Positions 45,020-54,054 are shown, numbered from the stretch's first letter. The stretch: 64,000 nucleotides of DNA from Rariglobus hedericola (GCF_007559335.1 NZ_VMBG01000002.1:1194894-1258893), one strand, 5' to 3'. Notes: generated by a model from the sequence alone, not told the origin. Translations and numbers: made by a program.

Positions 45020-45523
45020 TCAGTCTGTTTTGATCTTGGCACGAACCGTAGCGATGAACTGCTCCGCGTCGCCCTCCAGTATGCCGGATGGCGGCGGTAT
45101 GACATGAGCAGAGGCATCCGTGATATATATCATGTATGACCGGCCAATCTTCAGCACCCGCGGAATCCCGTTCCACCGCTGCAGAGACACATTGAACTCG
45201 GTGCGTTCTTCCAGCCCCTCTTCGGTCACCTCCAAGGTATGTTCGCCCAGCACGCCCTTTCCCTTGGATAAAAAAAGATTCAATACGGTCACGGTCATTC
45301 CTCCCAAGAAGGCAGCACCGATTACGACGCACACCATCATGAAAGCCGTGAGTAGTTTTACGACTAGCGAATGATCGGCCGTGTAACTTCCGGTCATAGA
45401 CGTGTAGAACATGTAAATGGCTGCGATCAGTATCAGCCAAAGCAGAGCCCGGTTGTTACACATAAATCCCCGCAGTTGAGCCCTGAACAAATCCCAACGC
45501 GTGAGCGTGTAACGAAGCTTCAT
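45020..45523 (-). CDS. YcxB-like membrane protein
   Basis: 167 residues. A short N-terminal segment (MKLRYTLTRWDLFRAQLRGF) is followed by two TM helices (NRALLWLILIAAIYMFYTSM, LLTAFMMVCVVIGAAFLGGM) and a cytoplasmic beta domain (GEHTLEVTEEGLEERTEFNV, RWNGIPRVLKIGRSYMIYI), matching the YcxB/DUF3592-like C-terminal arrangement. The function of the family is unknown. Isolated on the minus strand between the 21-bp repeats and a vsr remnant. Confidence 0.7.
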   Translation of the reverse strand: MKLRYTLTRWDLFRAQLRGFMCNNRALLWLILIAAIYMFYTSMTGSYTADHSLVVKLLTAFMMVCVVIGAAFLGGMTVTVLNLFLSKGKGVLGEHTLEVTEEGLEERTEFNVSLQRWNGIPRVLKIGRSYMIYITDASAHVIPPPSGILEGDAEQFIATVRAKIKTD

Positions 45524-45562
45524 ATCGGCAAAAAACCGACTGCAAGCCCCCCGTTCAATTCA

Positions 45563-45800
45563 TTAACGCGAGTCCGTAGCGCCGCAAACGTGCCAAAAGA
45601 CACCGCTCGTTTTACGGGAGAGTTGATGCTCCCAGATACGCATCACCCGCCAGCCGGCGAGGCGGAGGGTGCGGGTGACGAAAACGGTCGCGGGCTTGGT
45701 TCTTGGAATCTTGGTCTGCCAGAACTCTGCGTTGGTCTTGGGCTGCGTGGCGTGGATCGGATCAATCTGAACCTCGACACGTCTCCTTATGTCTGTGAGC
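45563..45800 (-). pseudogene. Truncated vsr-like (very short patch repair endonuclease) remnant
   Basis: The minus-strand frame ending at 45563 reads PKTNAEFWQTKIPRTKPATV and LRLAGWRVMRIWEHQLSRK, the C-terminal half of Vsr (family pattern EFWxxKI...LxxxGWRVLxIWE). The expected N-terminal half is absent: an in-frame stop lies near 45800 and no DNA-binding or catalytic Asp segment precedes it. No methyltransferase gene is beside it. This is a decayed relic, next to a nuclease-helicase gene on the other strand. Confidence 0.7.
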
Positions 45801-45809
45801 CATTAACTA

Positions 45810-47735
45810 ATGGAGCAAATTACGAGAAATCTAGCCAACGATTCATGTGGTTGGGCTAGTAGTTTCCCGATTTTTCAAGGAGCGACGATCGATGAAGTAA
45901 TTGGCTCATTGAGCGCATATATTAGCGATGCGTCTCCAGAGCAGTTTCGAGCTTGGAAAGGCTACATTAAGCCGCTGCAAAACGAGTGTGCCGGCTTTCT
46001 TACCACACAACCGCGAGCCGTGAGTTACGGGGCCGTGCTGGAATATCTGATGCCTGAGAGTTCCAAACGAGTGGACGCCGTGCTGCTCATTTCTGGCGCG
46101 GTGCTGGTGGTTGAGTTGAAAGGAGACGGGAACTACCAGCCCGATTACATCGAGCAGGCCGCAGACTACGCTCGCCGGTTATATTGGTATCACTCGCTGT
46201 GCGGTGAGGAGCAGGTGCGCGTGCATAGTTTGCTGGTTTCATACGGCGAACTTTTACCCGACAAAGTCCGTGAGTTTCATACCCTGACTCATCTATCCCG
46301 ACTACGGGATGCGGTTGCGCGGTTTGATCGACCGAACGAATCGGAACCTATACCGGTTGATAAGTTCATTGCCCCCGAGGTCTGCCAGCCTGCCCCGTCT
46401 CTTGTCCAAGCGGCACGACAGTTTTTTGCCAATAATGCTCTGCCGCGTATCAAACGTATTGATGACGTAACTCGTGGCGCGGTGAATCGGGTCGTCGCTG
46501 AAATTCATGACGCGCACAAACAGAAGCGCCGGAAGTTAGTTTTGGTCAGCGGTGTTCCTGGTGCAGGGAAAACGTTTGTCGGCCTTCAAATCGCGCATGA
46601 GTCGTTTTTGGATGATCTCGCTGAGGTCAATGCTGCAGGTGCTAAACCCACATCGCCTGCGGTTTTCCTTTCAGGCAACGGACCTCTGGTTGACGTGCTT
46701 CAATATGAGTTGAAACGGGCAGGTGGCGATGGACGTGTTTTTGTTCGGGGCGTGAAGGAGTTCGTCGAACGTTACTCGAAAAAGAAATCCGGTCCGCCTC
46801 CGCATCACGTTTTGATTTTTGATGAAGCTCAGCGGGCTTGGGATGAGCATAAAGTTAGGACCAAACATAAAGATGCATCGGCTGTGTCTGAGCCTGAAAC
46901 GTTTGTTCGCTTTGCGGAAAAGGTGCCCGGATGGAGCGTGGTGATGGGTTTGATCGGGACTGGACAGGAGATCCATTCCGGAGAGGAAGGTGGCGTTGGG
47001 CTTTGGGCAGAGGCGGTCAATAAATCATCCCTAGAATGGGAGGTCGTCGCACCTGAGACGTTCCGGTCGGTCTTCGCGGGCACGAAAGCAAAGTTTAGCG
47101 GTTACGAGGAATTACATTTGGCGAAATCTGTGAGATTTCACTTTGCTGCCGGGTTGAGCGACTGGGCCGCAGGTATTGTTGGGGATACTGTGCCTGCATC
47201 GACGTTGGCCAAACTTGCCCAAAGTTTGATCCACGAAGGTTATCAAATCCGAATTACGCGTAGCCTTGATCGTGCCCGCCAGTTCTTGTGGGAGAAATAT
47301 CGGCACACTCCTGACGCTCGTTTCGGATTACTGGCCTCCAGCCGCGATAAAAACTTGGACCTGACTGGTGTTGATGCCTCTCGGTTTTTGAGAACAGGTC
47401 CTTGGTATGCCGAGCCCGAGAACTCACCGAGTTCGTGCCGTCGCTTGCAGGGGGCGATTACGGAGTTTTCGGCTCAAGGATTGGAGCTAGATCATACGCT
47501 CGTTGTATGGGGAAATGATTTTCTGAAAAAGGCCGGCGAGTGGGATGCGTCGCAAGCTAAGCAGTATCAGAAAAAATCGGCCGTTAAGAATCCTCTCCAA
47601 TTGCGTCGCAATGCCTACCGCGTGCTACTCACGCGCGGCCGCGAAGGTATGATTCTCTGTTTGCCGGCGATCATTTCTGAGCTCGACGAGACTTATGCGT
47701 TTCTCGTCGAGGCGGGATGCGAAGTGCTAGGCTAG
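45810..47735 (+). CDS. DUF2075/Schlafen-group-3-type helicase with N-terminal PD-(D/E)XK-like region
   Basis: 641 residues. Around residues 80-110 a PD-(D/E)XK-like motif is visible: RVDAVLLISGAVLVVELKG, i.e. D89 then E102-x-K104. The ATPase domain has Walker A GVPGAGKT (248-255), Walker B VLIFDEAQRAW (D338-E339), and a C-terminal arginine-finger motif RNAYRVLLTRGREG, as in DUF2075 helicases. Such proteins occur in phage-defence and restriction contexts, but this is inference. The GC content is lower than that of the flanks. Adjacent to a vsr relic. Confidence 0.8.
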   Translation: MEQITRNLANDSCGWASSFPIFQGATIDEVIGSLSAYISDASPEQFRAWKGYIKPLQNECAGFLTTQPRAVSYGAVLEYLMPESSKRVDAVLLISGAVLVVELKGDGNYQPDYIEQAADYARRLYWYHSLCGEEQVRVHSLLVSYGELLPDKVREFHTLTHLSRLRDAVARFDRPNESEPIPVDKFIAPEVCQPAPSLVQAARQFFANNALPRIKRIDDVTRGAVNRVVAEIHDAHKQKRRKLVLVSGVPGAGKTFVGLQIAHESFLDDLAEVNAAGAKPTSPAVFLSGNGPLVDVLQYELKRAGGDGRVFVRGVKEFVERYSKKKSGPPPHHVLIFDEAQRAWDEHKVRTKHKDASAVSEPETFVRFAEKVPGWSVVMGLIGTGQEIHSGEEGGVGLWAEAVNKSSLEWEVVAPETFRSVFAGTKAKFSGYEELHLAKSVRFHFAAGLSDWAAGIVGDTVPASTLAKLAQSLIHEGYQIRITRSLDRARQFLWEKYRHTPDARFGLLASSRDKNLDLTGVDASRFLRTGPWYAEPENSPSSCRRLQGAITEFSAQGLELDHTLVVWGNDFLKKAGEWDASQAKQYQKKSAVKNPLQLRRNAYRVLLTRGREGMILCLPAIISELDETYAFLVEAGCEVLG

Positions 47736-47746
47736 AAATCGGTCGC

Positions 47747-48055
47747 TTAGTGCTGCTTTCCGAAAATGCGTCCATCTTTCGTTTGAATCGTTCGATCGGC
47801 TAGGCGGCGCACTTTAACGATATAATCATCGATATTGGCGGCATCTTCAAAAGGACGCTCAAGTGCCATGAACTGCCGCCAATATTCCATTTGAGTGTCA
47901 GCGATTTCCTCCTGTGCTTTGCGTCTAGTGGAGTAAATTACAGGGTCTCCGTTTTCATCATACCAAGAGGGCATGGGGCCTTGGCAGACTGTGTCTATTA
48001 AGAGTGCGAAAACATATTTATTTGATGTGGTCGCGGGTGCTTTGGTTTTAGGCAT
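47747..48055 (-). CDS. Hypothetical protein
   Basis: 102 residues, converging on the helicase gene with an 11-bp gap. Charged and mostly helical (YSTRRKAQEEIADTQMEYWR, ERPFEDAANIDDYIVKVRRL). No signal peptide or membrane segment. I do not recognise the family. Similar base composition suggests that it arrived with the helicase gene. Confidence 0.6.
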   Translation of the reverse strand: MPKTKAPATTSNKYVFALLIDTVCQGPMPSWYDENGDPVIYSTRRKAQEEIADTQMEYWRQFMALERPFEDAANIDDYIVKVRRLADRTIQTKDGRIFGKQH

Positions 48056-48170
48056 CCGGACAGCATACCGGATTTATGACTTAAAAGTTAATGGACGATG
48101 AGTCATAAAGCACATTGCGCGGCAACGTGCAGTTTAAGGGGGAAGTTTAAGGTGAAGGGGGCGGAGGAAA

Positions 48171-48198
48171 ACCATCGCGAGCAAGCTCGCTCCCACAA
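48171..48198. repeat. REP-like palindrome
   Basis: ACCATCGCGAGCAAGCTCGC then TCCCACA, with GCGAGCAAGCTCGC as a self-complementary core. The same sequence is a very common REP element in Pseudomonas; only one copy occurs in this window. Located in the 166-bp gap before the YceH gene. Confidence 0.6.
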
Positions 48199-48248
48199 AT
48201 TTCGGAGGGGTTTCTTGCGCCGTGCTTTGTGGTCGGCTTCATGGTCGC

Positions 48249-48929
48249 ATGGATTCTATGCCCACTCAGCCGGTTACTGATGTTGTCCCGCTCTCGCCTC
48301 TCGCGGCGCGGGTGCTGGGGTGTTTGATCGAGAAGGAACTGGCCACGCCTGACGTGTATCCGCTCACCATGAATACGCTGGTCAATGCGTGTAACCAGAA
48401 GAGCAATCGCGATCCGGTGATCGAGGTGTCGTCACGCGAGGTCGAGGTCGCTCTGGATGAATTGCGTGGGCAGCGGCTCGTGGTCGCGTTTTCCGGCGCC
48501 GATGCGCGGGTGACCAAATACCGGCAGAAGCTCGACGAGGTTTATCATCCGCTCGAAACCGCGGCGCGGGCGGTGTTGGGCGAGTTGCTGTTGCGCGGGG
48601 CGCAGACGGCCGCGGGGTTGCGGGGCAATGCTGAGCGGTTGTTCGCGATGCCGGCGGCGGCGGAGTTTGAATTGATCTTGTCGGAGCTGGCGGGGCGTCC
48701 GGCGGGGGCGTTGGTGCGCAAGCTGCCGCGTCAGGCGGGGCAGAAGGAGGCGCGTTGGGTGCAGTTGCTCACGGGTGAACCGGCGCTGGAGTCGGGGGCC
48801 GGCACCGAGCCGGTGACCGTGACGATGACGTTGCCGCCCGAGGTGGAGCGGAGGCTGGCGGCGTTGGAGGGCGAAGTCGGGCAGCTGCGAGCGGAGCTGG
48901 GAGAGTTGAAGCGTTCTCTTGGAGCTTAG
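48249..48929 (+). CDS. YceH-family (DUF480) protein
   Basis: 226 residues from the ATG at 48249 (MDSMPTQPVTDVVPLSPLAA; an upstream in-frame ATG adds 9 residues). Tandem winged-helix motifs of DUF480: AARVLGCLIEKELATPDVYP, MNTLVNACNQKSNRDPVIEV (the family signature), and VYHPLETAARAVLGELLLRG. A C-terminal coiled coil (RLAALEGEVGQLRAELGELK) ends the protein. The family's role is not established. Not in an operon with a recognised gene. Confidence 0.9.
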   Translation: MDSMPTQPVTDVVPLSPLAARVLGCLIEKELATPDVYPLTMNTLVNACNQKSNRDPVIEVSSREVEVALDELRGQRLVVAFSGADARVTKYRQKLDEVYHPLETAARAVLGELLLRGAQTAAGLRGNAERLFAMPAAAEFELILSELAGRPAGALVRKLPRQAGQKEARWVQLLTGEPALESGAGTEPVTVTMTLPPEVERRLAALEGEVGQLRAELGELKRSLGA

Positions 48930-49205
48930 GATCGGATGGTTGAGAGTTGAGTGCTGAGAGTTGAGAGATCGGAGGACGGAACCGGATTTGAAACGCAAAG
49001 ACGCCAAGGCGCTAAGTTTCCGATCCGAGATGCATGGGCTTTGGAGAGTAGCGGATAGTGGGTAGCGAGTAGACGGAGGTCGGAGGACGGAGTTTTTAAC
49101 CACTAATGGAATCGCCCAATGGGGCGATTCGCTGGGAGTGGTTTCGGCCAATGGCCTTCACGATTGATCGGAGGCCGGCTGATGCCGCCGGAGTGTGACC
49201 GGAGG
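48930..49205. repeat. Intergenic stretch with fragments of repeat families A and B
   Basis: No gene. It contains a direct repeat GAGAGTTGAG (48939-48966 region), a family A-like fragment GAAACGCAAAGACGCCAAGG (48988), and a family B arm AGTAGCGGATAGTGGGTAGC (49047-49072). A short inverted repeat CGCCCAATGGGGCG is near 49113. Confidence 0.5.
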
Positions 49206-50201
49206 CTAGAGTTTGGTTAGCAGGTTCTGAAGCTTTTGGGTGGCGGTGGTGAGATGCTGGCGCGGGGTGGCGGTGTCCACGTCGGGGTAGCGGGTGCTTT
49301 CGAGGAGGCATTGGATGGCGATGGTGCCTCGGTAGAGGTGGGCGCGGATTTGGGACGCGGAGTCGGTAGGGCGCGGGCCGTAGGCTTCCCAAAAAACCGG
49401 AGGGAAGTCGCAGCCGTGGAAGACCCATTCGCTTTGCGGGTCGCCGAAGCCGCCGCGTTCGTGGTCGAGCAAGGCGACGATACGCGGGGCTCCGTCGTCG
49501 CGGCGGATGAGGACGTTTTTGGGCCAAGGGTCACCGTGGAGGACGCGGGGTTCGGAGATGAGATCGAGGGCGGGGGCGCAGCGTTCGGCGACGGCGGTCC
49601 AAACGCGGGCTTCGGTGTCGGGCAGGCCGAGCTTTTGGCAGTCGGCGAGAAGTCCGCGGATGTTGCCTAGGATGAAGTCGCTCCAGCGGGGGTGAGGCGT
49701 CGCGGGGGACTTCCAACCGAAGTGGGGCGCGGGGGTGGCGTGGATGCGGCGGAGGAGGGCGGCGAGTTCGCGCCAGAGGGCGTCGTTGTCGACGGGCGTG
49801 AGCGTGGGCATGACGGCGTCCCAGTTTTCGCCTTCGATGAATTCGCTGAGGATGGCGTCGCGGGGGCAGATTTCGTGGCTGAAGTCGGTGGCGAGGGTGC
49901 GCGGGAGGAATTCGGAGACGGCGGAGAGCCAGGGCGTGAGACTGTGTTCGCGGCGGAGCAGGTGGTGCTCGACGTGGAAGATCAGCGGGTGCGCGGGTGG
50001 CGGGGAGATGCGCAGGATCGAGCGGCGTCCGTCGGCGGTGGTGAGGCGGAAGGTGTTGTTGAAGGCGCCGCCGCCGAGTTCGACGGCTTCGGTGATCATT
50101 GCGTCGGGTCCGAGGAGGCGTGCGGCGAACGCGGTGATTTCCGCGGCGGTGGGCGGTTGTTGGAAATCGGTCGGGGGTCTCGGAAGGAGGCTGGGGAGCA
50201 C
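49206..50201 (-). CDS. Aminoglycoside phosphotransferase-family kinase
   Basis: 331 residues with a choline/aminoglycoside kinase-like fold. The N-lobe has GGGAFNNTFRLTTADGRRSI with a conserved Arg in RISPPPAHP. The catalytic loop is VLHGDPWPKNVLI (HGDxxxxN) and the metal motif is LLDHERGGFGDP. The substrate is unknown; resistance is not implied, because many such proteins phosphorylate metabolites. It has a family B repeat arm just upstream. Confidence 0.8.
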   Translation of the reverse strand: MLPSLLPRPPTDFQQPPTAAEITAFAARLLGPDAMITEAVELGGGAFNNTFRLTTADGRRSILRISPPPAHPLIFHVEHHLLRREHSLTPWLSAVSEFLPRTLATDFSHEICPRDAILSEFIEGENWDAVMPTLTPVDNDALWRELAALLRRIHATPAPHFGWKSPATPHPRWSDFILGNIRGLLADCQKLGLPDTEARVWTAVAERCAPALDLISEPRVLHGDPWPKNVLIRRDDGAPRIVALLDHERGGFGDPQSEWVFHGCDFPPVFWEAYGPRPTDSASQIRAHLYRGTIAIQCLLESTRYPDVDTATPRQHLTTATQKLQNLLTKL

Positions 50202-50214
50202 GGGGAAGCTAAGA

Positions 50215-50246
50215 AGTAGCGAGTAGTGAGTAGCGGGTAGCGAGTA
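50215..50246. repeat. Family B repeat arm
   Basis: AGTAGCGAGTAGTGAGTAGC is followed by GGGTAGCGAGTAAT. Same pattern as at 16382 and 49045. Located between the kinase and the Sel1-repeat gene. Confidence 0.65.
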
Positions 50247-50279
50247 ATCGGAGAACGGGGAACGGAGGACTGAGGGGGG

Positions 50280-52676
50280 TTAACCGGGGTCGAGGTTGAT
50301 GCCTTCGATGGCGACTTTTTTCCAGTAGGCGACTTGGGTAGGATCTTTGTCGATGATGTCGCCTTTTTCGTAGGCGGCGGCGACGGCCAGCGCGGCTTCG
50401 GCGCCGCCGCGTTCGCCGGCGGCGCGGAGCATGTTGGCGGCACGGTCTTCGTTTTTCTCTCCGTCGACTCCCGTGTGATAAATGCGGGCGAGCTCGATGC
50501 CCGCCTTCCATTCGCTGGCACCGTAGAGCGCGCGTTCGAGAAGTTCGCGGACTTCATTCATGTCTTTGGTCGCGCCCCATTCGGCACGTTCGATCACTTG
50601 GGCGAGGCGGACGAGGTAGCGCGGGTCTTCGGTGGCGGCGGTCTTGAGTAGTTCAAACGCTTTTTTGGGATCGGGCTTCTCGTCGCCTTTGCCCGCGGCG
50701 AGGAGTTCGGCGTAACCGGCTTGAAGCCGGGGGGACGGTGCCTGGCGCAGGCCTACGCGGTAGTTGAGGGCGGCTTGGCGGTAGTCGCCGTTCGCGGCGT
50801 AGTTGTCGGCGAGGTCTTCGGTGACGCGTTCGATATTGGCTTTGAAGGCCTGACGGAGCCAGCGGCGGGATTCGGCGACGAGGGCGGGGTCGGGTTTGGG
50901 CTGGGCGACAAGTTCGCCGGTGAGCCAGCTGCCGAGCTGGGCGGCGCAGTAGGGGTCGCCTTTTTCAGCACCGGCGCGGGCGAGTTGCTTGGCGGCGTCA
51001 CGTCCGCCGGGGAGATAGCCGTCGTCGGTGAGTTCGGCGAGGGGAAGGGCGGCGGGCGTGTATCCGCGGGCCCATGACACCTGAAAAGCGGCGATGGATT
51101 TTTGGATGCCTTCATAGGATTCGGCTCGGACGAGGACTGCGTGTTCGTAGAGGAGCGCGGCGTAGTCGGCGGAATCGGCGGTGGCGGGTTCGGCGGGGAC
51201 TTCGCCGAGTTCGAGGGATTCGGCCAAGAACGGGATCCACTTCGTGGTGTCGCTGGTGAGTTTGTAGGCGGGGTCGGCGGAGAGCCGGTAGAGCATCAGC
51301 GAAGGATGCGGGAAGGGGACTTTGGAGCGTTTGGCGAAGTTAACGGCCGCTCCGTAGAGATCGGAAACGTTTGCCTTGGTGGCGGGGGCGATGGTGCCAA
51401 GCATGCTGATAGGCGGCCACGGTTGGGGGCGGGCGAGAAGACGGTCGGCGACCAATGCAAGGACGCGGGACTGGCGGACATCGTCGAAGATGACGGCATT
51501 CCACTCGGGATCGGTCTTGGAGCCTTCGGTGAAGCCGGAGACGGAGATGCTATGGAAGAGCAGGGCTTTGTCGGCGTCGCGGGGCACGACCTTGCCCTCG
51601 TCGTAAAGCGCGCCGAGGGCGGCGGCGAGGCGGTGAGTGGAGGCGACGGTGGATAACTCTCCGCGCGTGGCTGCGAATTCCCAGAGGGAGAGGGTGTCGG
51701 CGGGGATGCCGGCGAGATCGGGGCGGGCGGCGAGCTCGAGTTGAAACCATTCCCAACCGGCGGAACCGGTGTAGTAGTTGTAGGATTTGAGCTCGGGGTG
51801 GGCGCGCTGGACCTCGATCAACTGGCGATAGGTGGCGATGGCCTTGGCGCTGTCCTGAGCGACGTTCTTGGGGAGGAGTTGTCCGTCGCGGTAGGCGCGG
51901 CCGAGGGTGATGCCGCAGTAGCCCTCGCCGCGGGCGGCGCCGAGTTCGAGGAATTCGACGGCTTTTTGTGGGTTGGCTTCGAGTTTGCCGGGAATGCCGG
52001 TGAGGTAGGCATCGGCGAGCTGGCGGGTGCAGTGGTCGTCACCGGCGCGGGCTTTGTCGGTGAAGATTTGGACGGCGGCGGGGAAGTCGGCGTAGGCGGA
52101 TTTCCCGAGGTAAATGGAGAGAAGTTCGTTGGTGGCTTTGGCGTCGCCCCGGGCGGCGGCGCGTTTGAACCAGGCGAGGCCCTCGGCCTTGGTGTCGGTG
52201 CCATCGAAGGCGTAGAACAAAATGGTGCCGAGACGGTGCATGGTCTCGACGTTGCCGTCATTGGCTTCGGCGCGCAGGGTGGTCAGTAGAGCGGGCTTGG
52301 GCGGGGCGGAGGGGCGAGGGAGTTTGGCGATTTCTTCACTGGCCTTGGCCCACATACGCGCTTCCGCGGCGCGTTGTTCGTCCTGGTAGCGCTCGCTGCC
52401 GGTGCGGCTGTCGAACGGGGCCTTGGTGCCCATCGTCTGGCGGATCTGATTAATCGTGCTCGAAAAGTCGGGTGTGTAGCCGGCGCGGTTGGTGACGGGG
52501 GCGTTGATGCGGTCGTTGTAGGCGTTGGACGCGCGGGCGTTCTCGTGGGCCATCGTGCCGTATCGGTAGTTGTAGGGATTCTCGGCGCGGGCGGTGGCGG
52601 CCAGGAGAAGCGCGGACAACGACAGGAGTCCGCAGGTGGCGGTGAGCGAGGACGGACGCGGGCGCGTGAAAGTCAT
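50280..52676 (-). CDS. Exported Sel1-type repeat protein
   Basis: 798 residues. The N-terminus (about 31 residues) ends after a hydrophobic segment LSLSALLLAATARA, a signal peptide. Multiple Sel1-like/TPR repeats are visible: LAWFKRAAARGDAKATNELL, AVEFLELGAARGEGYCGITL, GRAYRDGQLLPKN, AELTDDGYLPGGRDAAKQL, ELLKTAATEDPRYLVRLAQV and AANMLRAAGERGGAEAALAV. The repeats suggest a periplasmic scaffold. No enzyme domain was recognised. Isolated on the minus strand. Confidence 0.82.
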   Translation of the reverse strand: MTFTRPRPSSLTATCGLLSLSALLLAATARAENPYNYRYGTMAHENARASNAYNDRINAPVTNRAGYTPDFSSTINQIRQTMGTKAPFDSRTGSERYQDEQRAAEARMWAKASEEIAKLPRPSAPPKPALLTTLRAEANDGNVETMHRLGTILFYAFDGTDTKAEGLAWFKRAAARGDAKATNELLSIYLGKSAYADFPAAVQIFTDKARAGDDHCTRQLADAYLTGIPGKLEANPQKAVEFLELGAARGEGYCGITLGRAYRDGQLLPKNVAQDSAKAIATYRQLIEVQRAHPELKSYNYYTGSAGWEWFQLELAARPDLAGIPADTLSLWEFAATRGELSTVASTHRLAAALGALYDEGKVVPRDADKALLFHSISVSGFTEGSKTDPEWNAVIFDDVRQSRVLALVADRLLARPQPWPPISMLGTIAPATKANVSDLYGAAVNFAKRSKVPFPHPSLMLYRLSADPAYKLTSDTTKWIPFLAESLELGEVPAEPATADSADYAALLYEHAVLVRAESYEGIQKSIAAFQVSWARGYTPAALPLAELTDDGYLPGGRDAAKQLARAGAEKGDPYCAAQLGSWLTGELVAQPKPDPALVAESRRWLRQAFKANIERVTEDLADNYAANGDYRQAALNYRVGLRQAPSPRLQAGYAELLAAGKGDEKPDPKKAFELLKTAATEDPRYLVRLAQVIERAEWGATKDMNEVRELLERALYGASEWKAGIELARIYHTGVDGEKNEDRAANMLRAAGERGGAEAALAVAAAYEKGDIIDKDPTQVAYWKKVAIEGINLDPG

Positions 52677-52733
52677 GCGCTGCGAATGCAGCAGATGAAA
52701 TCTGGCGGCTCAACGCACAAACCGTCGGGGCGT

Positions 52734-53213
52734 TCAGACCTCGGCGAGCAAAGCGTCCAGATCGAGCGGGTGACTGAACATGGCGAGCTCGCCGTTCGGC
52801 GTGCGCGGCCATTCGGACTGGGGACGGTCGCGATAAAGTTCGACGCCATTCTGATCGGGGTCGCGGAGGTAAATCGCTTCGCTCACACCGTGGTCGGCGG
52901 CACCATCGATCTTGATGCCGGCGGTGACGAGGCGACGCAGGGCGTCGGCCAGCGTGGCGCGGTCCGGGTAGAGAATCGCGGTGTGGTAGAGGCCGGTGGT
53001 GCCGGGCGCGGGCGGGGTGCCGCCACGGCTTTCCCACGTGTTGAGACCGATGTGGTGGTGATAACCGCCGGCGGAGATAAACGCGGCCTGCGTGCCGAAG
53101 CGTTGTTGAATCTCGAAGCCGAGGACGCCGCAGTAGAAGGCGAGGGCGCGGTCGAGATCGGCGACCTTGAGGTGAACGTGACCGATGCGGACGGCGGGAT
53201 TGAGTGTTGGCAT
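52734..53213 (-). CDS. VOC-superfamily protein (catechol 2,3-dioxygenase/glyoxalase-like)
   Basis: About 159 residues from the ATG at 53213 (MPTLNPAVRIGHVHLKVADL). Two betaalphabetabetabeta modules: RIGHVHLKVADLDRALAFYC with AGGYHHHIGLNTW, then GLYHTAILYPDRATLADAL and SEAIYLRDPDQNGVELYRDR. His residues in HVHL and HHHIG and Glu in GVELYR are in positions of the metal ligands. The reaction is unknown. Its start lies 52 bp from the divergent small gene at 53265. Confidence 0.85.
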   Translation of the reverse strand: MPTLNPAVRIGHVHLKVADLDRALAFYCGVLGFEIQQRFGTQAAFISAGGYHHHIGLNTWESRGGTPPAPGTTGLYHTAILYPDRATLADALRRLVTAGIKIDGAADHGVSEAIYLRDPDQNGVELYRDRPQSEWPRTPNGELAMFSHPLDLDALLAEV

Positions 53214-53264
53214 GAAGCGAAGATTGCGTGCGGGCGGGTGCGCGTTGATACACACGGGACTCTC

Positions 53265-53615
53265 ATGGGCGTTAAAATCAAATCAAACGACGATCGGATC
53301 AAAGCGGCAGCCCTCGCGGTGTTGCTTATCGGACGCGACCGGATGGCGCGTGCGCAGCCGTCGGGCATGGTCACGGCGGCGTTGTATGAATTCCGCAACG
53401 ACTACGATGGATACAAAAACGACCACCCGAAGCGGGATATGGCCGAGGCCAGGGATGCGAGCGCGCTGACGAATGCGGCGCGCCGTGAAGATTACCTGAA
53501 GCTGGTCGCGGCGATGGAAGCGCTGCTGGCCCGGATCGAAAAGAACCGGACGGAGTTCAACAGCGTGTTGGAGCTGGATAATTATTTGGCGTTTAACCTG
53601 AAGGCGTTCGACTGA
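53265..53615 (+). CDS. Hypothetical protein
   Basis: 116 residues from the ATG at 53265 (MGVKIKSNDDRIKAAALAVL); the much longer open frame upstream is antisense to the VOC gene and not real. Predicted helical and charged, with YLKLVAAMEALLARIEKNRT and ending LDNYLAFNLKAFD. No recognised domain. Followed by a strong terminator at 53639. Confidence 0.65.
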   Translation: MGVKIKSNDDRIKAAALAVLLIGRDRMARAQPSGMVTAALYEFRNDYDGYKNDHPKRDMAEARDASALTNAARREDYLKLVAAMEALLARIEKNRTEFNSVLELDNYLAFNLKAFD

Positions 53616-53638
53616 CGGGAGCGGTTGGCAACAGGCGC

Positions 53639-53669
53639 AAAAAAACCGCGCCGGTGAAGGCGCGGTTTT
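53639..53669. terminator. Bidirectional terminator
   Basis: CCGCGCC-GGTGAA-GGCGCGG between a run of A on the left and TTTT on the right. It ends the + gene at 53615 and could also end the minus gene at 53695. Confidence 0.85.
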
Positions 53670-53694
53670 CGCTAACGAAGGACGGGGTGGTTGA

Positions 53695-54054
53695 TCAGAC
53701 GATCTTCACCGGGGCGCCCTGGTAGGTGGCGGATCCGAAGCCGAGGATCGGGTAGAAGATAAAGCCCAGGAAAGCCAGGCCGAGACCGAAGCCGGTGCCC
53801 TTGCCGAAGACCTTGGCGAGATCGATCGCGATGATGATCGCGATCACGACGTTCACGAAGGGAATGAAGAACAGCAGCAACCACCAACCCTCGCGGCCGG
53901 TGATCTTGATCATGATGTAAAGGTTGTAGATCGGGATCAGCGAGGCCCAGCCGGGTTGGCCGGCCTTGGTGAAGACCTTCCAGACGCCAGCGAATACGAA
54001 TATGATGAAGGCCAGATATAAGAGGCCGATGAAAAGACCGACGATTGCTTCCAT
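53695..54054 (-). CDS. DUF5684-family small membrane protein
   Basis: 119 residues with three to four TM helices: AIVGLFIGLLYLAFIIFVFA, GWWLLLFFIPFVNVVIAIII, GFGLGLAFLGFIFYPILGFG. Conserved loop QPGWASLIPIYNLYIMIKIT is typical of DUF5684. Inner-membrane protein of unknown function. Sole gene of its unit. Confidence 0.82.
   Translation of the reverse strand: MEAIVGLFIGLLYLAFIIFVFAGVWKVFTKAGQPGWASLIPIYNLYIMIKITGREGWWLLLFFIPFVNVVIAIIIAIDLAKVFGKGTGFGLGLAFLGFIFYPILGFGSATYQGAPVKIV

Noticed and set aside
44693..45139. Plus-strand heptad-repeat protein of 148 residues
   Set aside because: Follows only from the 21-bp period, lacks a start signal and runs antisense into the YcxB-like gene.
45371..45859. 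162-codon plus-strand frame before the helicase
   Set aside because: Overlaps the YcxB-like start and is antisense to the vsr remnant; no protein signal.
52374..53264. N-terminal extension of the gene at 53265
   Set aside because: It runs antisense through the VOC gene and the Sel1-repeat gene start; only the part from 53265 is gene-like.
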